A stretch of DNA of 64,000 nucleotides from Stenopsyche tienmushanensis (taxonomy: Eukaryota > Arthropoda > Insecta > Trichoptera > Stenopsychidae), in the NCBI GenBank assembly GCA_008973525.1, contig WACJ01000375.1, forward strand, positions 62,001 to 126,000. Direction: 5' to 3'. Positions 46,316-58,460 of the stretch are shown piece by piece. Position numbers and translations under genes: made by a program. The stretch's first letter is position 1. The number at the start of each line of letters is the position of its first letter. The notes beneath the pieces are model-generated. The model was not told the origin of the DNA. It did no database searches and saw only the letters and a program-made list of their open reading frames with translations.

Positions 46316-46775
46316 TAACAGTAATAGTAGTAATAGCTTGTCATTATCAGCTTGTTTGCATCAGACATATAGTATTGTATAATTTTTAACATAAAAAAAA
46401 TATTTATGCAGAATAATTATGTTTAATGAATTCTACCACTGTATTTTCCTTATAATAATGAAGAATTATGGATATCTTCAAAAAGAGAAAAGCAATAAAA
46501 GACAGGGAGGGATTTTCCAAAGATGTTATAATATAATAATTATCCAGTCTAAAATCAGATTATTAAAGTGGATGATGTAAAACTTTAAAAACAATCTTCT
46601 AGATCTTTTTCTAGTTGTTAGTTGCCATGGAGTCTTGCATTAATATACTGTAAAACTAACGTATGTATGGTTATTCAACAGAGTTGAACACAAAACAATT
46701 CTGTTGTAATAATTTGCCCAAAAAGTGTAATCAATAGCAGATATTTAATGGCGTTATTGGTGCATTTGATGCGAT
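46316..46775. other. AT-rich intergenic DNA
   Basis: No supported feature. Confidence 0.55.
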
Positions 46776-46779
46776 AAAA

Positions 46780-47110
46780 AGTGTTCAAATAAAGTAGAAA
46801 AAAAGTGCTTTTCTATCAAGACAATGCACCGTATCACAAGTCAATCACAATAATGGCAAAATTGCGCAAATTGCACTTTTAAATGGAATTGAATTGCTTC
46901 CCTGTCCACCGTATTCTCCGGCGACTACTACCTAATTGCAGACTTAACAAGAATGCTCCGGGAACGAGATTTGACTCCAATTAAGAAGTGATTACCGAAA
47001 CTGAAGCCTGTTTTGAGGTCAAAGATAAGCCGTTCTACAAAAAAGGCATTGAAATGATAAAGATGCGTTGGAATGAATGCATTACTCTTGAAAGGGATTA
47101 TGTTGATTAA
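46780..47110 (+). pseudogene. mariner-type transposase relic, C-terminal half
   Basis: The frame reads FYQDNAPYHKSITIMAKLRK, the second-Asp step of mariner (Asp codon 46,820-46,822). After frame changes it gives PCPPYS, then DYYLIADLTRMLRERDL, where the third Asp survives (46,923-46,925) but the SPDLAPS just before it is deleted. It ends TETEACFEVKDKPFYKKGIE, then MRWNECITLERDYVD and a stop near 47,110. This is the portion missing from the 7.2-kb relic, from a similar subfamily, but at 39 kb distance the two are separate insertions. The minus frame 46,928-47,119 is a shadow. Confidence 0.9.
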
Positions 47111-47335
47111 TAAAGTCAAATTTTATCTAAAAGTTGTTGTTTTATCAGTCATCCTGCTAACTTATTTGGTAATGTGTTAATCCTTTACAAAAATGATTCA
47201 TTTTTATGTTTAAATAATAAATGTTATGAAATGATTATTAACTGCTAAATGACTGTTAGAGAAAAAAGTGATATTCTTAATAAAATATTTTCATTTCTTC
47301 TAATTAATATGTGGATAATTTCACAACACTGAATA
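47111..47335. other. AT-rich DNA after the mariner relic
   Basis: No clear 3' terminal repeat was found. Confidence 0.4.
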
Positions 47336-47339
47336 GAAG

Positions 47340-47760
47340 AGAAGGGTGACTTCGGGCAGGTTGTTTCTGTTTAGGGACACGCGTTGAGCGAGGACAGACC
47401 CATCGTTTATTCACCGTATTTGTTGATAAAAACCAAGGTGACAAATAGGCTATTTAACCCCCGTGAAAAACTTAAGATTTTCACGGGCAATTTGTTCTCA
47501 TATAATGAATTCTTTTTCTTCCCTCCTTCTTTCCTACGCCACGTTGGGCCGCGGGCGCCCATCGTTAAACTTAAATATTTATTCTGTTGTCTTTTTATGT
47601 GCGCAACATTTGCTCCTCGCTTTATGAGCGATGATAAATACGATCCATTTTTTGCGAGCGGCGACAAACTTTGGCAATTAAAAATGAAAATAAAAAAAAT
47701 AAAACAAAATTTACAACGGCAAGGGAAATAAAGGAAGAAACTTATTGCGCGAGCTTATCT
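47340..47760. other. GC-richer non-coding block with a near-perfect palindrome
   Basis: Within it, CCCGTGAAAA and TTTTCACGGG (47,460-47,469 and 47,478-47,487) enclose an ACTTAAGA centre, giving a 28-base near-perfect palindrome. CCGCGGGCGCCC lies at about 47,550. The open frames on the two strands (47,384-47,731 plus; 47,407-47,667 minus) have no motif. Candidate regulatory element. Confidence 0.35.
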
Positions 47761-49695
47761 TATGGGACGCAAGATGATGCGTGATTCACTGTGAAATATG
47801 TAAATAAGAAATGTCTTTGAAGAGGCAGAAATAATATTTTTCTCGTCTTATATCTTTTTGTATTTTAATTTTTTTTAAACATGAAAAAAGAGTTTTGATC
47901 AACTCCCAACATTCACTCATTTGTATTTACGATGGGAAAAAAATGAAGAAAACGTCTTCGTTTTTTTAATATCCTTTGCGTGCGTCTGACCGTTTTCAAA
48001 ACTAGAAAAGAACAAATAGTCGTTTTCAAAATTCTCCTTAATTTGTACATTTAATTTTTCCTATTGTTGATACAACTTATTTAAAATCTTAGATTGCCTG
48101 AGTAATTTATTTTTCAATTGTTAGTTTACTTGACTTTTTTCTTACTGAAATAAAATCGTCACATAGTTTGTGTATATTTTAAATACTTTGTATCTTTGTC
48201 TAAATTTATCTGTCTGGGACTTGAGCTTTCTTATAATTTCATATGCATGTAGTACTTATCAACCAATTAATTTTATTTATTAAACCTGTTTTCTATGAGT
48301 AGTTACGATTGCAAGAAGTATGAATGAACCTATACTATATTTGATTGTGTTAGCAGGGATCGAAATTTTGCACCTATTTTTGTTTCAGTCAATGTTCATA
48401 CAATGTAAATCAGCAAAGTTACAATTTACCAAGCTTTTAACGTTACGAATATTAGTAACAACTTTATAAATCTGAATAATTGTACATGCATGACATTAAA
48501 TTAAAATCTACAAAGCTGTTTTTTCGTCTACAAGTAGTTTATGTTAATTACTATTTAATAAACGTCATCTTATAGATGTAGCTAAAGTTGTAGCACATGA
48601 ATTTGATTAAAATATTGCAACTTTAATAGTTTTATTTTTTTAATCTTGACTGGTGTTTAATGCCACCTCATGTACTGTTCAGGAGTTTCATCATTATTCG
48701 AGATTTTCCACCCTGTTGTCACACTGCTTAAATTAGTTACCATGGAAGAATGTTTCGCTCATCATAAACTATAATATATTCAATCATGGTCTCTGTCAGA
48801 CTAAATTAAATGCGCTTTGATATGTACTTTTATGCATCAAAATTTAATTATACAAATAGTTTTGTGAATACATTGGTTTTGGAAAATTCTGCATATATGA
48901 AATTTAATTTGAGTATGGTTTATAAAGTAATATAATAACGCATTTAAAAATAAGTTCATACAATGTTTTGATTGATTAACCCATTTGAATTTGAGTAATG
49001 AAAATAATAGTTAAATATTGACTATTGTTAAATAGTAAACAATTTTTATAATTGAAAATATGAAATAAAAATTGTTACGCTTAAAAAATATTTTTGAAAA
49101 CCTCAAAAATAGTTTTAAACTTTTGTATGCCAAAACAATTAATTTATGAATATATTTGCAAAGAAATTAATAACTTCGGCATTAAGGGAATTTAATAGAC
49201 AATGTACCGAAATAAAGATTTTTCAACTTAATACTAAAAAAATTACAAACAAATCCGAACATTTTAGAGATTTAGCTATGAGAGAAAATATTCATTTTAT
49301 ATATTTGATCTTAATATTATTCATTTGAGCAAATATATCATATTATTTCAGCCAACCAACCGATTTACTTCATTTTAGTTCTTATTAGCCTTATTTTAAA
49401 TAGTTCAAGCGTATGAAATAAGACACAAACATAAGAACAAAAAAGCAAATTAGCATAATCGTGGAACTCTTACATAAGCCACTAAAGAAATATGCATGAA
49501 TAATGTAATTTATATGAAATATATTTAAAAATTGCATGTTTTGTGCCAGATGAAATATTATCGAGAATACTGCGTTGGATTTATCGACCCGCTGATTGAA
49601 GTCAGCTACTTTTTGATGAACAGCTAACTTATTATATTGTTCATAAATTATATAACGTATTTTTTAAATTCAAAAATAATTTATTATCGAAATGG
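47761..49695. other. AT-rich intergenic DNA
   Basis: About 1.9 kb without a supported feature. Confidence 0.6.
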
Positions 49696-49699
49696 AATT

Positions 49700-50035
49700 T
49701 AAGCCCCAGGTATCTAGAAATTAGCGACGGTAATTCATATAACAAAACCTGATAAGGAAAGCAGTGGTCCGATAAATTACAGACAAATAATTATTTTTTT
49801 TATCGTCAAGCAAAATATTTAAAAATAATCATAAATAGGCCGCAAGAATTAAATACTAATGTTATCAATAACGGCCAGTTGGGTTTTCGTAAAAAAAAAA
49901 AACACATTATGACTAAATATTTTGCGCAAAATCTAGTACCTCTCGATATTGTGAAAGCTTTCGACGCAATAATCCGTAAAATGCTAACGTTGGAGTTCCC
50001 TGGTAATCTAATCAAAAATACTCACTCGCAATAGA
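49700..50035 (+). pseudogene. Jockey-like reverse transcriptase relic
   Basis: Pieces in shifting frames: ITKPDKESSGPINYRQI, then SKIFKNIINRPQELN, NNGQLGFRKKK and PLDIVKAFDAI. KPxKDSSxPxNYRPISLL, the QFGFR step and the LDIxKAFD catalytic motif A are the order expected for Jockey-group RT. The Asp pair of motif C (YADD) is not reached. An almost identical starting segment is at 59,760, so two copies of one family are present. Frameshifts in poly-A runs are numerous. Confidence 0.85.
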
Positions 50036-50039
50036 GATT

Positions 50040-50238
50040 TTTCAGTCATTTTAAATAATATCAAGGGAACCCAAAAATATTCGTGTATTCAGAAATATAT
50101 ATTTAAATTTATTAATAATAAACATTTTATATTCACCATTATAAAATATAACTCCTTTCATTATTCAAAATATTTTCTTTTCTTTTTTGTATTTCTTTTT
50201 ACAAAAAACGGTTTTAAATGCAATTCCACTTAAGCTAC
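50040..50238. other. AT-rich intergenic DNA
   Basis: No supported feature. Confidence 0.5.
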
Positions 50239-50239
50239 A

Positions 50240-50455
50240 TTTTTTAATCGTTTTTCTCAGACTTTATTCCACGGACCTTAAAAGGTGGAAATCTATCGGG
50301 GCGTGGTCTGATAAATAAGGAAGATGCGGTAAAACTTCTCAGTAGGGATTCTGTGTCGAGACTTTCGGGCTTTTTTCCTGTATCGAGTCCCGGGAATTTC
50401 AACGAAAAAGTAAAAAAAAATAATAATGAAAATACATTTTTATGGCCTCGAAACC
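50240..50455. other. GC-richer block with a CGAGTCCCGGGAA motif
   Basis: The palindromic motif CGAGTCCCGGGAA (50,384-50,396) recurs beyond the hAT relic at 51,304-51,316 and, as CGTGTCCCGGGAC, at 51,345. The block may be the subterminal region of that hAT element (inference). Frames on both strands have no motif. Confidence 0.35.
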
Positions 50456-50799
50456 CTCGAAATTCGTCGAAATGTATTGAATGAAACCAGAGTAGAAGGC
50501 AAAAAAATGCACAATGGAACAGATGATTGCTCCAAGCTGGAACCGATTGATTCGTTGAAAAAATCGGGAGTAAATGAAAGATCAATGTTTTTTAAATACA
50601 ATATCATATTGTCTCCTAACTTTACGCTAGTTCGTGCTGTTCTTGTGTCTGTTCTCTAACGGGTAGCTAACGGATTTTAATATAAAAAAGGCCAGTAAAT
50701 TTTTCAAAGGTTATTATAATTTATTTTATATATCTCGTATTAAAGAAGTAATATCGTTTTGTTACATATGTTTAATCATTATTGTATTCCATAATGAAA

Positions 50800-51110
50800 A
50801 TAAGTCAATCGGAAGTATGGAAACATTACAAAAAAACTACAAAAAAGGAGATAGCCCAATGCAATCACATGTAAAGGGTCAAACACAACTGAACTAGTGA
50901 GACATCTTGAAAGAGTACAACGGATTTTTTTGAATAAAAATAACCAATGCGGAATGTTCAAACAGTGCGAAAAGAATTAAAATATTCCAACCACCAATAA
51001 TACATTTTGTGAAGAGGAAAACGTTTTCAGAAATCTTCCTGTCGTCAATGAACTTTGCATAAATCATGCTATGCATCTAGCTGCAATTGAAACATTGAAC
51101 CAGAAATCTT
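50800..51110 (+). pseudogene. hAT transposase relic (BED finger plus a CxxH region)
   Basis: SEVWKHYKKTTKKEIAQC, a frameshift within the C-x2-C pair (50,860-50,872), then KGSNTTELVRHLERVQRIF. This is a BED zinc finger: SxVWKHF, CxxC, GSTSNLxRHL, with the last His replaced by Gln. About 110 bases later ELCINHAMHLAAIETL matches the C-A-H-x-I-H-L-A step of some hAT transposases, and an acidic tail ETEEDLDYF follows. The catalytic core between them is mostly deleted. The minus frames here are shadows. Confidence 0.72.
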
Positions 51111-51880
51111 ATCAAACAGAAACAGAAGAAGATTTAGATTATTTCAATAAAGATGAACAGAACACAAAAACAAAAATGGCAATTCAGAAAGATAGAACAA
51201 GACGGTTCTTTTAAATTACATATACATACATGTGCAAACACATATACATATTTACTTAATTGTATAAAAAATCTGTACATAATTAAAGAAAAAATAAAAG
51301 TCTCGAGTCCCGGGAAGCTTCGGGACTTTGAAATTATCGCGTCTCGTGTCCCGGGACTTTGAAAAAGCCAAGACTTCAGAATTCCTACTTCTCAGTTTAA
51401 TTTACTTATATTATCCAGTGTCAATTTAGATTTGATGGGGACGTGCAAGTCAAGGCGTGTAGTACCCATAAACCCATCCTATTCATTCAGCTGATGAAAT
51501 TTAAATGTGCTAGCCCAATAGTCTATGGGGATATGAGGATATCTCCTCGATTATTTGCCGAAGATCTAATTCAATTAGAGATTTTAGTGCATCGTTATCT
51601 ATATTCGAAGGTCGTCCTGTTAACATTTCATCCCTCAAGCTTCTATTGCCCGATTTAAATCTCTTGAATCAATATTTGCATCTGTAGAGTGTTACCACTT
51701 CACCATAAACATGTTGCATAATATTTTACTGAATTTTGTAGCAGCATACAAAAAAAAATGTCTGCTGCATAAAATAATAACAATAGCTCTAAAAAAATAT
51801 GCGCGAATATTTTTAGTTCCCTCTAATATTATATACCAGACTCACTCCTTTCTGGAGGAACTGCGAAACCTCAAAAACTA
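51111..51880. other. AT-rich DNA with CCCGGG-motif repeats
   Basis: Apart from the paired CGAGTCCCGGGA and CGTGTCCCGGGA motifs at 51,304 and 51,345, each followed by GGGACTTTGAAA or a close variant, nothing is supported. Confidence 0.45.
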
Positions 51881-51881
51881 C

Positions 51882-52334
51882 TAAACTCGCATCTAAACGT
51901 TCGTATTCTTCGTGTTTTTATACGGAATAGAAACATGGACGCTGCGTAAAAAAGAAAGAGAAACCATCGATGCCTTCGAAATGTGGTGTTTGCGTCGCAT
52001 GCTGAAGATTCCATGGACCGCCAAAATAACTAACTGGTCCATCCTAACGGAGTTAAAAATCAAAAATAGATTCTCATCCACCTGCCTAGAGCGAATACTA
52101 AAGTTTTTTGGATACATTGCTCGCCAGAACGGAGAAAATTTAGGAAAACTAATGATGGTGGGCAGTGTGTCAGGGAAGAGAGGAAGAAGAGGGTGATCAC
52201 GAATTTGGGGTGACCAAGTGAAGGAGACAACCGACTCAGTTATGAGGAAACGAAAAGAAAGAAGAATATTATATAATCTTCCAGGTAAAAAAATACAAAA
52301 TTTCATACACGAACCGGAGAAAAAATTGGTCTAA
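51882..52334 (+). pseudogene. RTE-like non-LTR retrotransposon C-terminal fragment
   Basis: One frame is open from 51,912 to 52,193: FLYGIETWTLRKKERETIDA, FEMWCLRRMLKIPWTAKITN, LERILKFFGYIARQNGENL, ending in SVSGKRGRRG, then a TGA at 52,194 and SRIWGDQVKETT. The order YGxETWTL, DAFEMWCxRRMLxIxW, FFGHIARR, GKRxRGRxxxxWxDQIK is that of the long-known insect endonuclease/reverse transcriptase proteins, after the RT catalytic core. One stop is the only clear lesion over about 130 codons, so this insertion is young compared with its neighbours. The minus frame 51,893-52,306 is a shadow. Confidence 0.9.
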
Positions 52335-54545
52335 ATGAGCAATAACAATTGTTGAGTGCTAAATTAAAATATTTTTTAACAGAATCGCTATAATGGACTG
52401 TAGAGTAATGTCATTTTTACTTCATTGCTCTATAAGCAAACTACTAAAAATATAGTAAACTGGTTTGTCTTAAACTAATTATGAAAAATAATCTAATCAA
52501 ACGTATTCATTTGATTTCATACAAGAGCCGATAAAATAAGGTAAATGTAATTTTATCTTCCGAACATAGATGATTACTATGAATATTAAAACTTACCATA
52601 ACGGTATGATATGAGTAAGTATTAATCATTATTTTCTAAGATGAAAATACATTCTCAATCTAATAGGTTTTTTTTAAAATGGGTTTTGTCAATGGAGAAT
52701 TCTGTTAATTAAGAGAATTAAGAACTTATTCAGATCATAAATTAGCCCATGTTGTCCATCCATTTTCTTATATTTTTGAACTCAGATACACATATTAAAG
52801 TATGAGGCTATCACCAAAAATATGCCCCCAAATGATATATTCATAATCATACTTAAAAGGAGGCTATTTATGTATTCTAACGAGACAAAGTTTTGCCATA
52901 AATTTGTTATATTAATGATTTTAATATATATTAGATTTTAATTTCTCGTTCAATGTAAAATATGACAGTATGAATAGTTTGAGGTCGAGAGCTATTTATA
53001 AATCGATAATAATTTTATCATGATTTCAATAAGACAATTTATAATTTGATAAAACATTTTAAAAGCTAAGCATCTCTGTTCCTGTTTTATCTTGAGAAAA
53101 AAGCTTTCAGTAGAGTTATATTGACAATTTTGGGAATCCTGTGCATGCATCGAGAGTGGTGATATAAAATTTGATTGCGTTCAAGTGCGGTGGTGCTATT
53201 TGGGAAATTCACTCCAGAAACATGCTGAGAAAGCACTACAACCAGCCAAGAATGCAATAAATAAACGTTTTCATCTATTTTTCATAGAATTTTTCATATT
53301 TCTCACATATTTTCAACATTTTGTTACATACACGGGTTTTCAAATATAAAAACTTATTTATATCCGTATAAGTCAAAATGAAATGAAATCGAAATCAAAA
53401 TCTCGCCATCATCTTTACTCTTGGTTTGTTAATATGCTACTTTTTTAAATTGATAAATCTAAGATATATTGAGTATTACAACTATTGAGACTAATGCTGA
53501 GTGCTGAAAATGATTGGCCAAATTTTATAAAAAATTGAACTTGAATTTGATATTTACTATATCTAATGTAAATCATAGATCATGATACGTTTATACACAA
53601 GAATTAAGTCGTAACTTGTATCTTTTCTCTGTGTTATACAATATTTTTTTATTATTGTTAAAAAGGGATTTTGTTCAAAATATAATTCATTATATAAACT
53701 ATAATATATGTCATGATTTTCGTTGTTTCGATTAATTATGCATCATGTCTGGTGTCAAGATACTAAAGTTCAGTTGTGTTATTTGTAAAGAAAATAAACG
53801 AATTGAAAACTTTTATATCGCTCAAATCAATTTTGAATTTTTTAAAAAATATCGTGTTTCACTGAAATATATACGCTTAGGACGCAAATAACACGGTCAT
53901 ATGATTCCGTAAAAGCGTCGTGTAATACAAATCCGTGTTATTAAATAAATTGTATGTACTGAATTTTGGAAGCTTGAAAAAATAAAATAACTCTGGGTAG
54001 GTTTTTTAGTAAAAATACTTATAGAATATATTGTAATAGAATAAAGACTTATAGCAACGTTTTTAGGCAAAATTTCTATGGAAATATTATCAGCCATTAA
54101 GATATGGTTTTCCCTTATTCAATCAATATGTTTATGTTTTCAGCTGTTAATTGAAGTTCATCTAGAATAAATTTAAAAAAATCAGATTATCTTGATTCAG
54201 ATGTTGATTCTTTATTTTATTTTTAAAGTATTAAAGCAAGCTCATTCAGCCCCATGGCCCATTCCAACTTATAATATTCACTATTGAAACACACATACTT
54301 GCCCACATAAAACCGTCCTGATTTACTTTGTACCAAAAATAGATATGAAGGCCTTATTTAAGTTAATATATTATACAGGGTAAGTAGGGTTGTCAGAAAA
54401 CATATCAGTCACGTAAATTCCGATATAACTACATGAAAATGTTAATGTTATAAAAAAAGTCAACAGATGTTAGGTGAATATCACAACAAATAGAATATGC
54501 GATATTTCTGCGTGTGAACATATATATATACAATATATATTATAT
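52335..54545. other. AT-rich intergenic DNA
   Basis: About 2.2 kb without a supported gene. A TA-rich microsatellite starts at about 54,519. Confidence 0.55.
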
Positions 54546-54547
54546 AT

Positions 54548-54970
54548 ATGCGTATGGAGAATTTTCCCGAGCGCACGAATCAAAGTCTCGTTTGCGTTGC
54601 CAAAGTGGTAACTGGCGTAGCGATACTCGCGCATGTACCACAAGCGTTAGGGTGGGGTAGATGAGTTTTGGGGTGGTTTTTCGGTTTGTTTGCCCAGCGT
54701 AGATATGCTTGAAGAGAAATCTCCACAATCGATAAGATGGCTTGCTCAGTTTTACCATATCATTAGAATTGAGAGCGCTCCGCGTTGAGGATATTTGAAC
54801 TGTCATATCGAAGTATAGTTTAATGCGAAAACTTTGCTAGGAAGATGGAGAACGGGTGCTTCCTAAAAACCACGTTTTTAATGTAATAATAATACACGTC
54901 ACGGGAGGAAAGGGTGAAGCAGGCAATGGAATTTGGGACCAAGTTTTCGCATGAGCAGAATAAGCAAATA
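54548..54970. other. GC-richer non-coding block, candidate regulatory element
   Basis: A 420-base block of high complexity with strings such as GAGAGCGCTCCGCGTTGAGG, CACAATCGATAAGATGG and AATACACGTCACGGGAGG. The minus frame 54,540-54,806 has no motif. No repeat partner in the window. One of the better candidates for conserved non-coding DNA. Confidence 0.36.
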
Positions 54971-57900
54971 CTGTGATATTTTATTTGCACAACTTATTCT
55001 ATTGTCGAGTTATGTGCACGAGGACTACTCTAACACTAGTTTCTTTATATGATATATTTACCAGAAGAATATTTGCTTCAACAATTCAAGAAATAACTGT
55101 TTTCAAGTTGATGCATGAGGGCTGGCTCATCGTCCAAAAAACATAATTTTTATCTCCTATGTATAATAAAACTCAAAGAACCTTTAAATATTTACATAAC
55201 GAAAATATTTTCTTTAAATGTGAATTTCGTAGTTTAGATGAAAAGTTATTCTCGCGAAAGATATTCTAGAAGGAAGATAAAATAAATATAGTTCAAGTTA
55301 AATTTGAATATTTTTTATATTACAAGATGAAATCATACGATTGATGTATGATCTTGTATGAAAATAAACGTTGAATGGCACAAAAATTAAAAGGAAAAAA
55401 AACATACATATATACCGACAAAATAATTGATATAAGATATAAAGCGTTGGACATAAAGGATTTCCATAAGATTTTTTTATGAGAATACAAAATGTTATTT
55501 TTTCTTAGGGTACCATATCTGTGATAAGATATAGTAGACTATATAATGGTCGGATTTTTTTTGTGTTGTGACTTTTAATTATCCACTTATAAGTTGAATC
55601 CACTAAGATGAAATATATTTATTTGATTAATCAATGAATAGAAAAAATATAATTGAATTTGTTGATGGAGAAATCTTCTGGTGTTTTGAGTGAATAGAAG
55701 AGCTTCTTAGGTTTTAGTTTGAGTTGAAAAGACTGCTACGTATGTACTAATTAAACATTAAATGAGGATTTTGATACATTCGTGTAATTTATATGTAGTC
55801 TTGGAATACTCCATTATACACATTTTCATGTTTCTGATTTCACAGTGAACTTTATATTCATTAGAATTAGAATTAGATGTTTCACAGAGATATTAAATAG
55901 TTAAATTTGGATAAGTTCAATTTTTAATAAAATATATTTCTCCATGAATAATATGAGCTGAACGTTGCAAATGAGTCAACAAAATATATTCGGATCACTT
56001 CAAAGATGTTATTAAGCCTAAATTTCTACTATGAAATCGAATCTAAAGAAACACCTCTGGGATAAAATACAAGTGATAACATTAGCAACATCTTTTGAAG
56101 AGATAATATTATATAATAATATTTTGATGAATTCTAAATTTATTTGGATAATCTAAATCATGAAAGCACTAAATAAATCATCGGATCAAAGAAGAGGTTG
56201 GTGATATTATAACACGTATTGATTAAAAATCAATTAAAGAAATCAAGCATAGTAGTCAGAAATATTTTAAATATATCCATTTCTTGGCTAATCAAAGTTT
56301 TAGATAGTACACGTCTATCCAAAATTATTACATAGATATGATTTCATAGGAGAAGAACATTCAAATTTATAAATACTATATAAGATGCAAAAAAATCTTC
56401 TTTGAACTGTCAAAAAACTTTGGACGTAGGATTTGAGGTTGAAAATATGATTGCCGTCGTAAAAATAGTGATGATAAAAAATCGATCGCAGAAAATTGAT
56501 TGAAAATATGTAACTATATTTATTGAGAAATTTATTGAATTTGCTACATGAACTTTATTAAATGTAGATACATCTTAATTCGCATAGCAAATCAGAAAGA
56601 TGACTTGTTTTTAAAAGTTTATTTTACACATAGATTCATCCAATGTTACCCTTAAAAAATAATGGATAGTTGATAAGTCCTTTTAGGGAGTTATATTTCA
56701 TTAAAAATATATCTTATTAATTCTGCTCATACCAATGGATAGAAAAACTGTCGAATAATATTAAAAAAGTAACTTAAAAAGCTATATGGCTACAAAAATA
56801 AGCAAACTGCTTATATTACTTATCAAACTGTACACCAACAGTCGAATTTTATGTTATAATAATTGAACTTGTGATACTTGCCCGGATAATTTATTCGGAG
56901 GATCAAGTTGATATTGAGTTATTGACTTAGCGGATTATATTTTTTAATTTATTTTTGGATGCATTTAGAAAAGATTGAGATTTTTTATTATAAAATTGAT
57001 GGAGGCTTAATAAAACTGAATTGTGATTTTATAAAAAGGGTTTGTATTTTTTGTGCATGAATGTAATGTTATTCTTGTAGTCCTTCGAATGGATTAAAGG
57101 AAATAATATAGCGAACTGCCAACAACGAAGTTTTTTTTTCGATATCCTAGCTGAAGATGAGCTACAAGAATCCTTGAGTGTGTTTTGGGAGATCTTCATT
57201 GCTGTTGGTTACTGTCCAACTATTATTCTCGTAGGTAAATAGAAACAAACAGGAGAAACAACCCTCTGGACACAAACACACACCAAAATAATGCAAAGAA
57301 ATGGATTTGCAGTGCTATTCTCTTACTTTCCTAATGGAATGTACGGCTTTCTTTTATATCTAGGGAAGCCACTTTTATAGCAGGCAGGTTTGCTACAAAA
57401 TAAAATAGGTATTTTCAAACCGAGTCAGATTTCAGAACTGTGCTAATGAGAAAGGCCTTCGAAATTAGCACCCCGGAAATTGTTAGCAAAGCGCTCAATA
57501 TCAATATAAAAAAGTCATCACAACCAAGTTTATTAAAAGCTTAAAAACTTATACATCAATTAAATTTAAATCTTACCTTCCATGAATTGAGTCAGTTGGA
57601 AACCAAATATTTTTAAGTACTTAAGTTTGGAATGGATAAATAAGACATATGTTGTTGCTTACCTGAAACAAATAAAAAAGGAAATTAAATATCATTTAAA
57701 ATCTATAAAAAAAGATTTACATTATAAAATGGACAAGAATTTTAATGTTCTTGATTATCATTATATATCGGTGCGCTCACATGAAAACGCGTGTTTAGCG
57801 CATTTTCCGGGTCTGTTTACGCGAAAACGTTTATTTACCTTACGAATTGTCTGTGAAATTCTTACCATGTTTATTTTTTTACTCTGATTTTTTACGACAG

Positions 57901-58260
57901 ATCCCGGAACATTCATTTTTTGATCCACAAAAGTATCATTCCAAAGATTTCAACATTGTTATTCAAATTCCCATACAAGTTCTTCAAAACTCGTGCGGAC
58001 TCCTGGCAACTCTTAATACGAAACATAGTGAACTGAAATGTGCTAATATTAAGAACAAAGTAATAATTTATAGAACCCTTTATAGTTGATGCATCTTTTA
58101 TACAACAAGTGCATATTTGGCAAAACTGAAATGGATTTCCAAAGCCGAAATAAGAGAAAATTTCACATTTTACATTTACATATATTGGCGATTTTTTATG
58201 AATATAATTAATTAATTTATTAAGTAATATAAACAGTAGAATTGTCGGGTATTTTTAAGT
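54971..58260. other. AT-rich intergenic DNA
   Basis: About 3.3 kb without a supported gene. A small frame piece at about 57,425-57,540 (RTVLMRKAFEISTPEIVSKA) looks protein-like but matches nothing I know. Confidence 0.5.
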
Positions 58261-58263
58261 TTT

Positions 58264-58460
58264 TGTAAAAGTAAATGCCTCAGCATTTACTTTTATAAAT
58301 CCAGGAACTCAGGTTAAACCTGGATTATTCAGAAATATTAATATTTCCGATCTTCCAAATTCGTTGGTACATACGGTGATTGTTTTTTCAAAGTCTGGAT
58401 TTGAGCCTGAACCTTTACAATAAGAGTTCAGAATCCAAGCCATTATACCAACACTTAGTA
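58264..58460 (-). mobile_element. tRNA-derived SINE, copy 2
   Basis: Read on the minus strand: AGTGTTGGTATAATGGCTTG, GATTCTGAACTCTTATTG, AGGTTCAGGCTCAAATCC, a body with GGAAATATTAATATTTC, then AAAAGTAAATGCTGAGGCA. GGTATAATGG is in box-A position and GGCTCAAATCC (58,397-58,407 on the plus strand) in box-B position. The A box is better kept here than in copy 1. The tail is followed by GCATTTACTTTTA, giving a 13-bp inverted repeat with the tail itself (58,266-58,278 and 58,283-58,295). The overlapping minus frame 58,309-58,626 is not a gene. Confidence 0.7.

Noticed and set aside
7232..47110. The 7.2-kb and 46.8-kb mariner halves as one element
   Set aside because: They carry complementary parts but lie 39 kb apart; mariner elements are near 1.3 kb, so they are independent insertions.
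47384..47731. 115-codon frame as a gene
   Set aside because: No domain, and the opposite strand is also open over the same block, as expected for a complex non-coding stretch.
51893..52306. 137-codon minus-strand frame
   Set aside because: Antisense of the RTE-like fragment; no motif of its own.
53150..53270. Possible non-LTR fragment (WCYLGNSLQKHAEKALQPAK)
   Set aside because: The resemblance to the YLGxxL...H..KA step is too short and broken to support.
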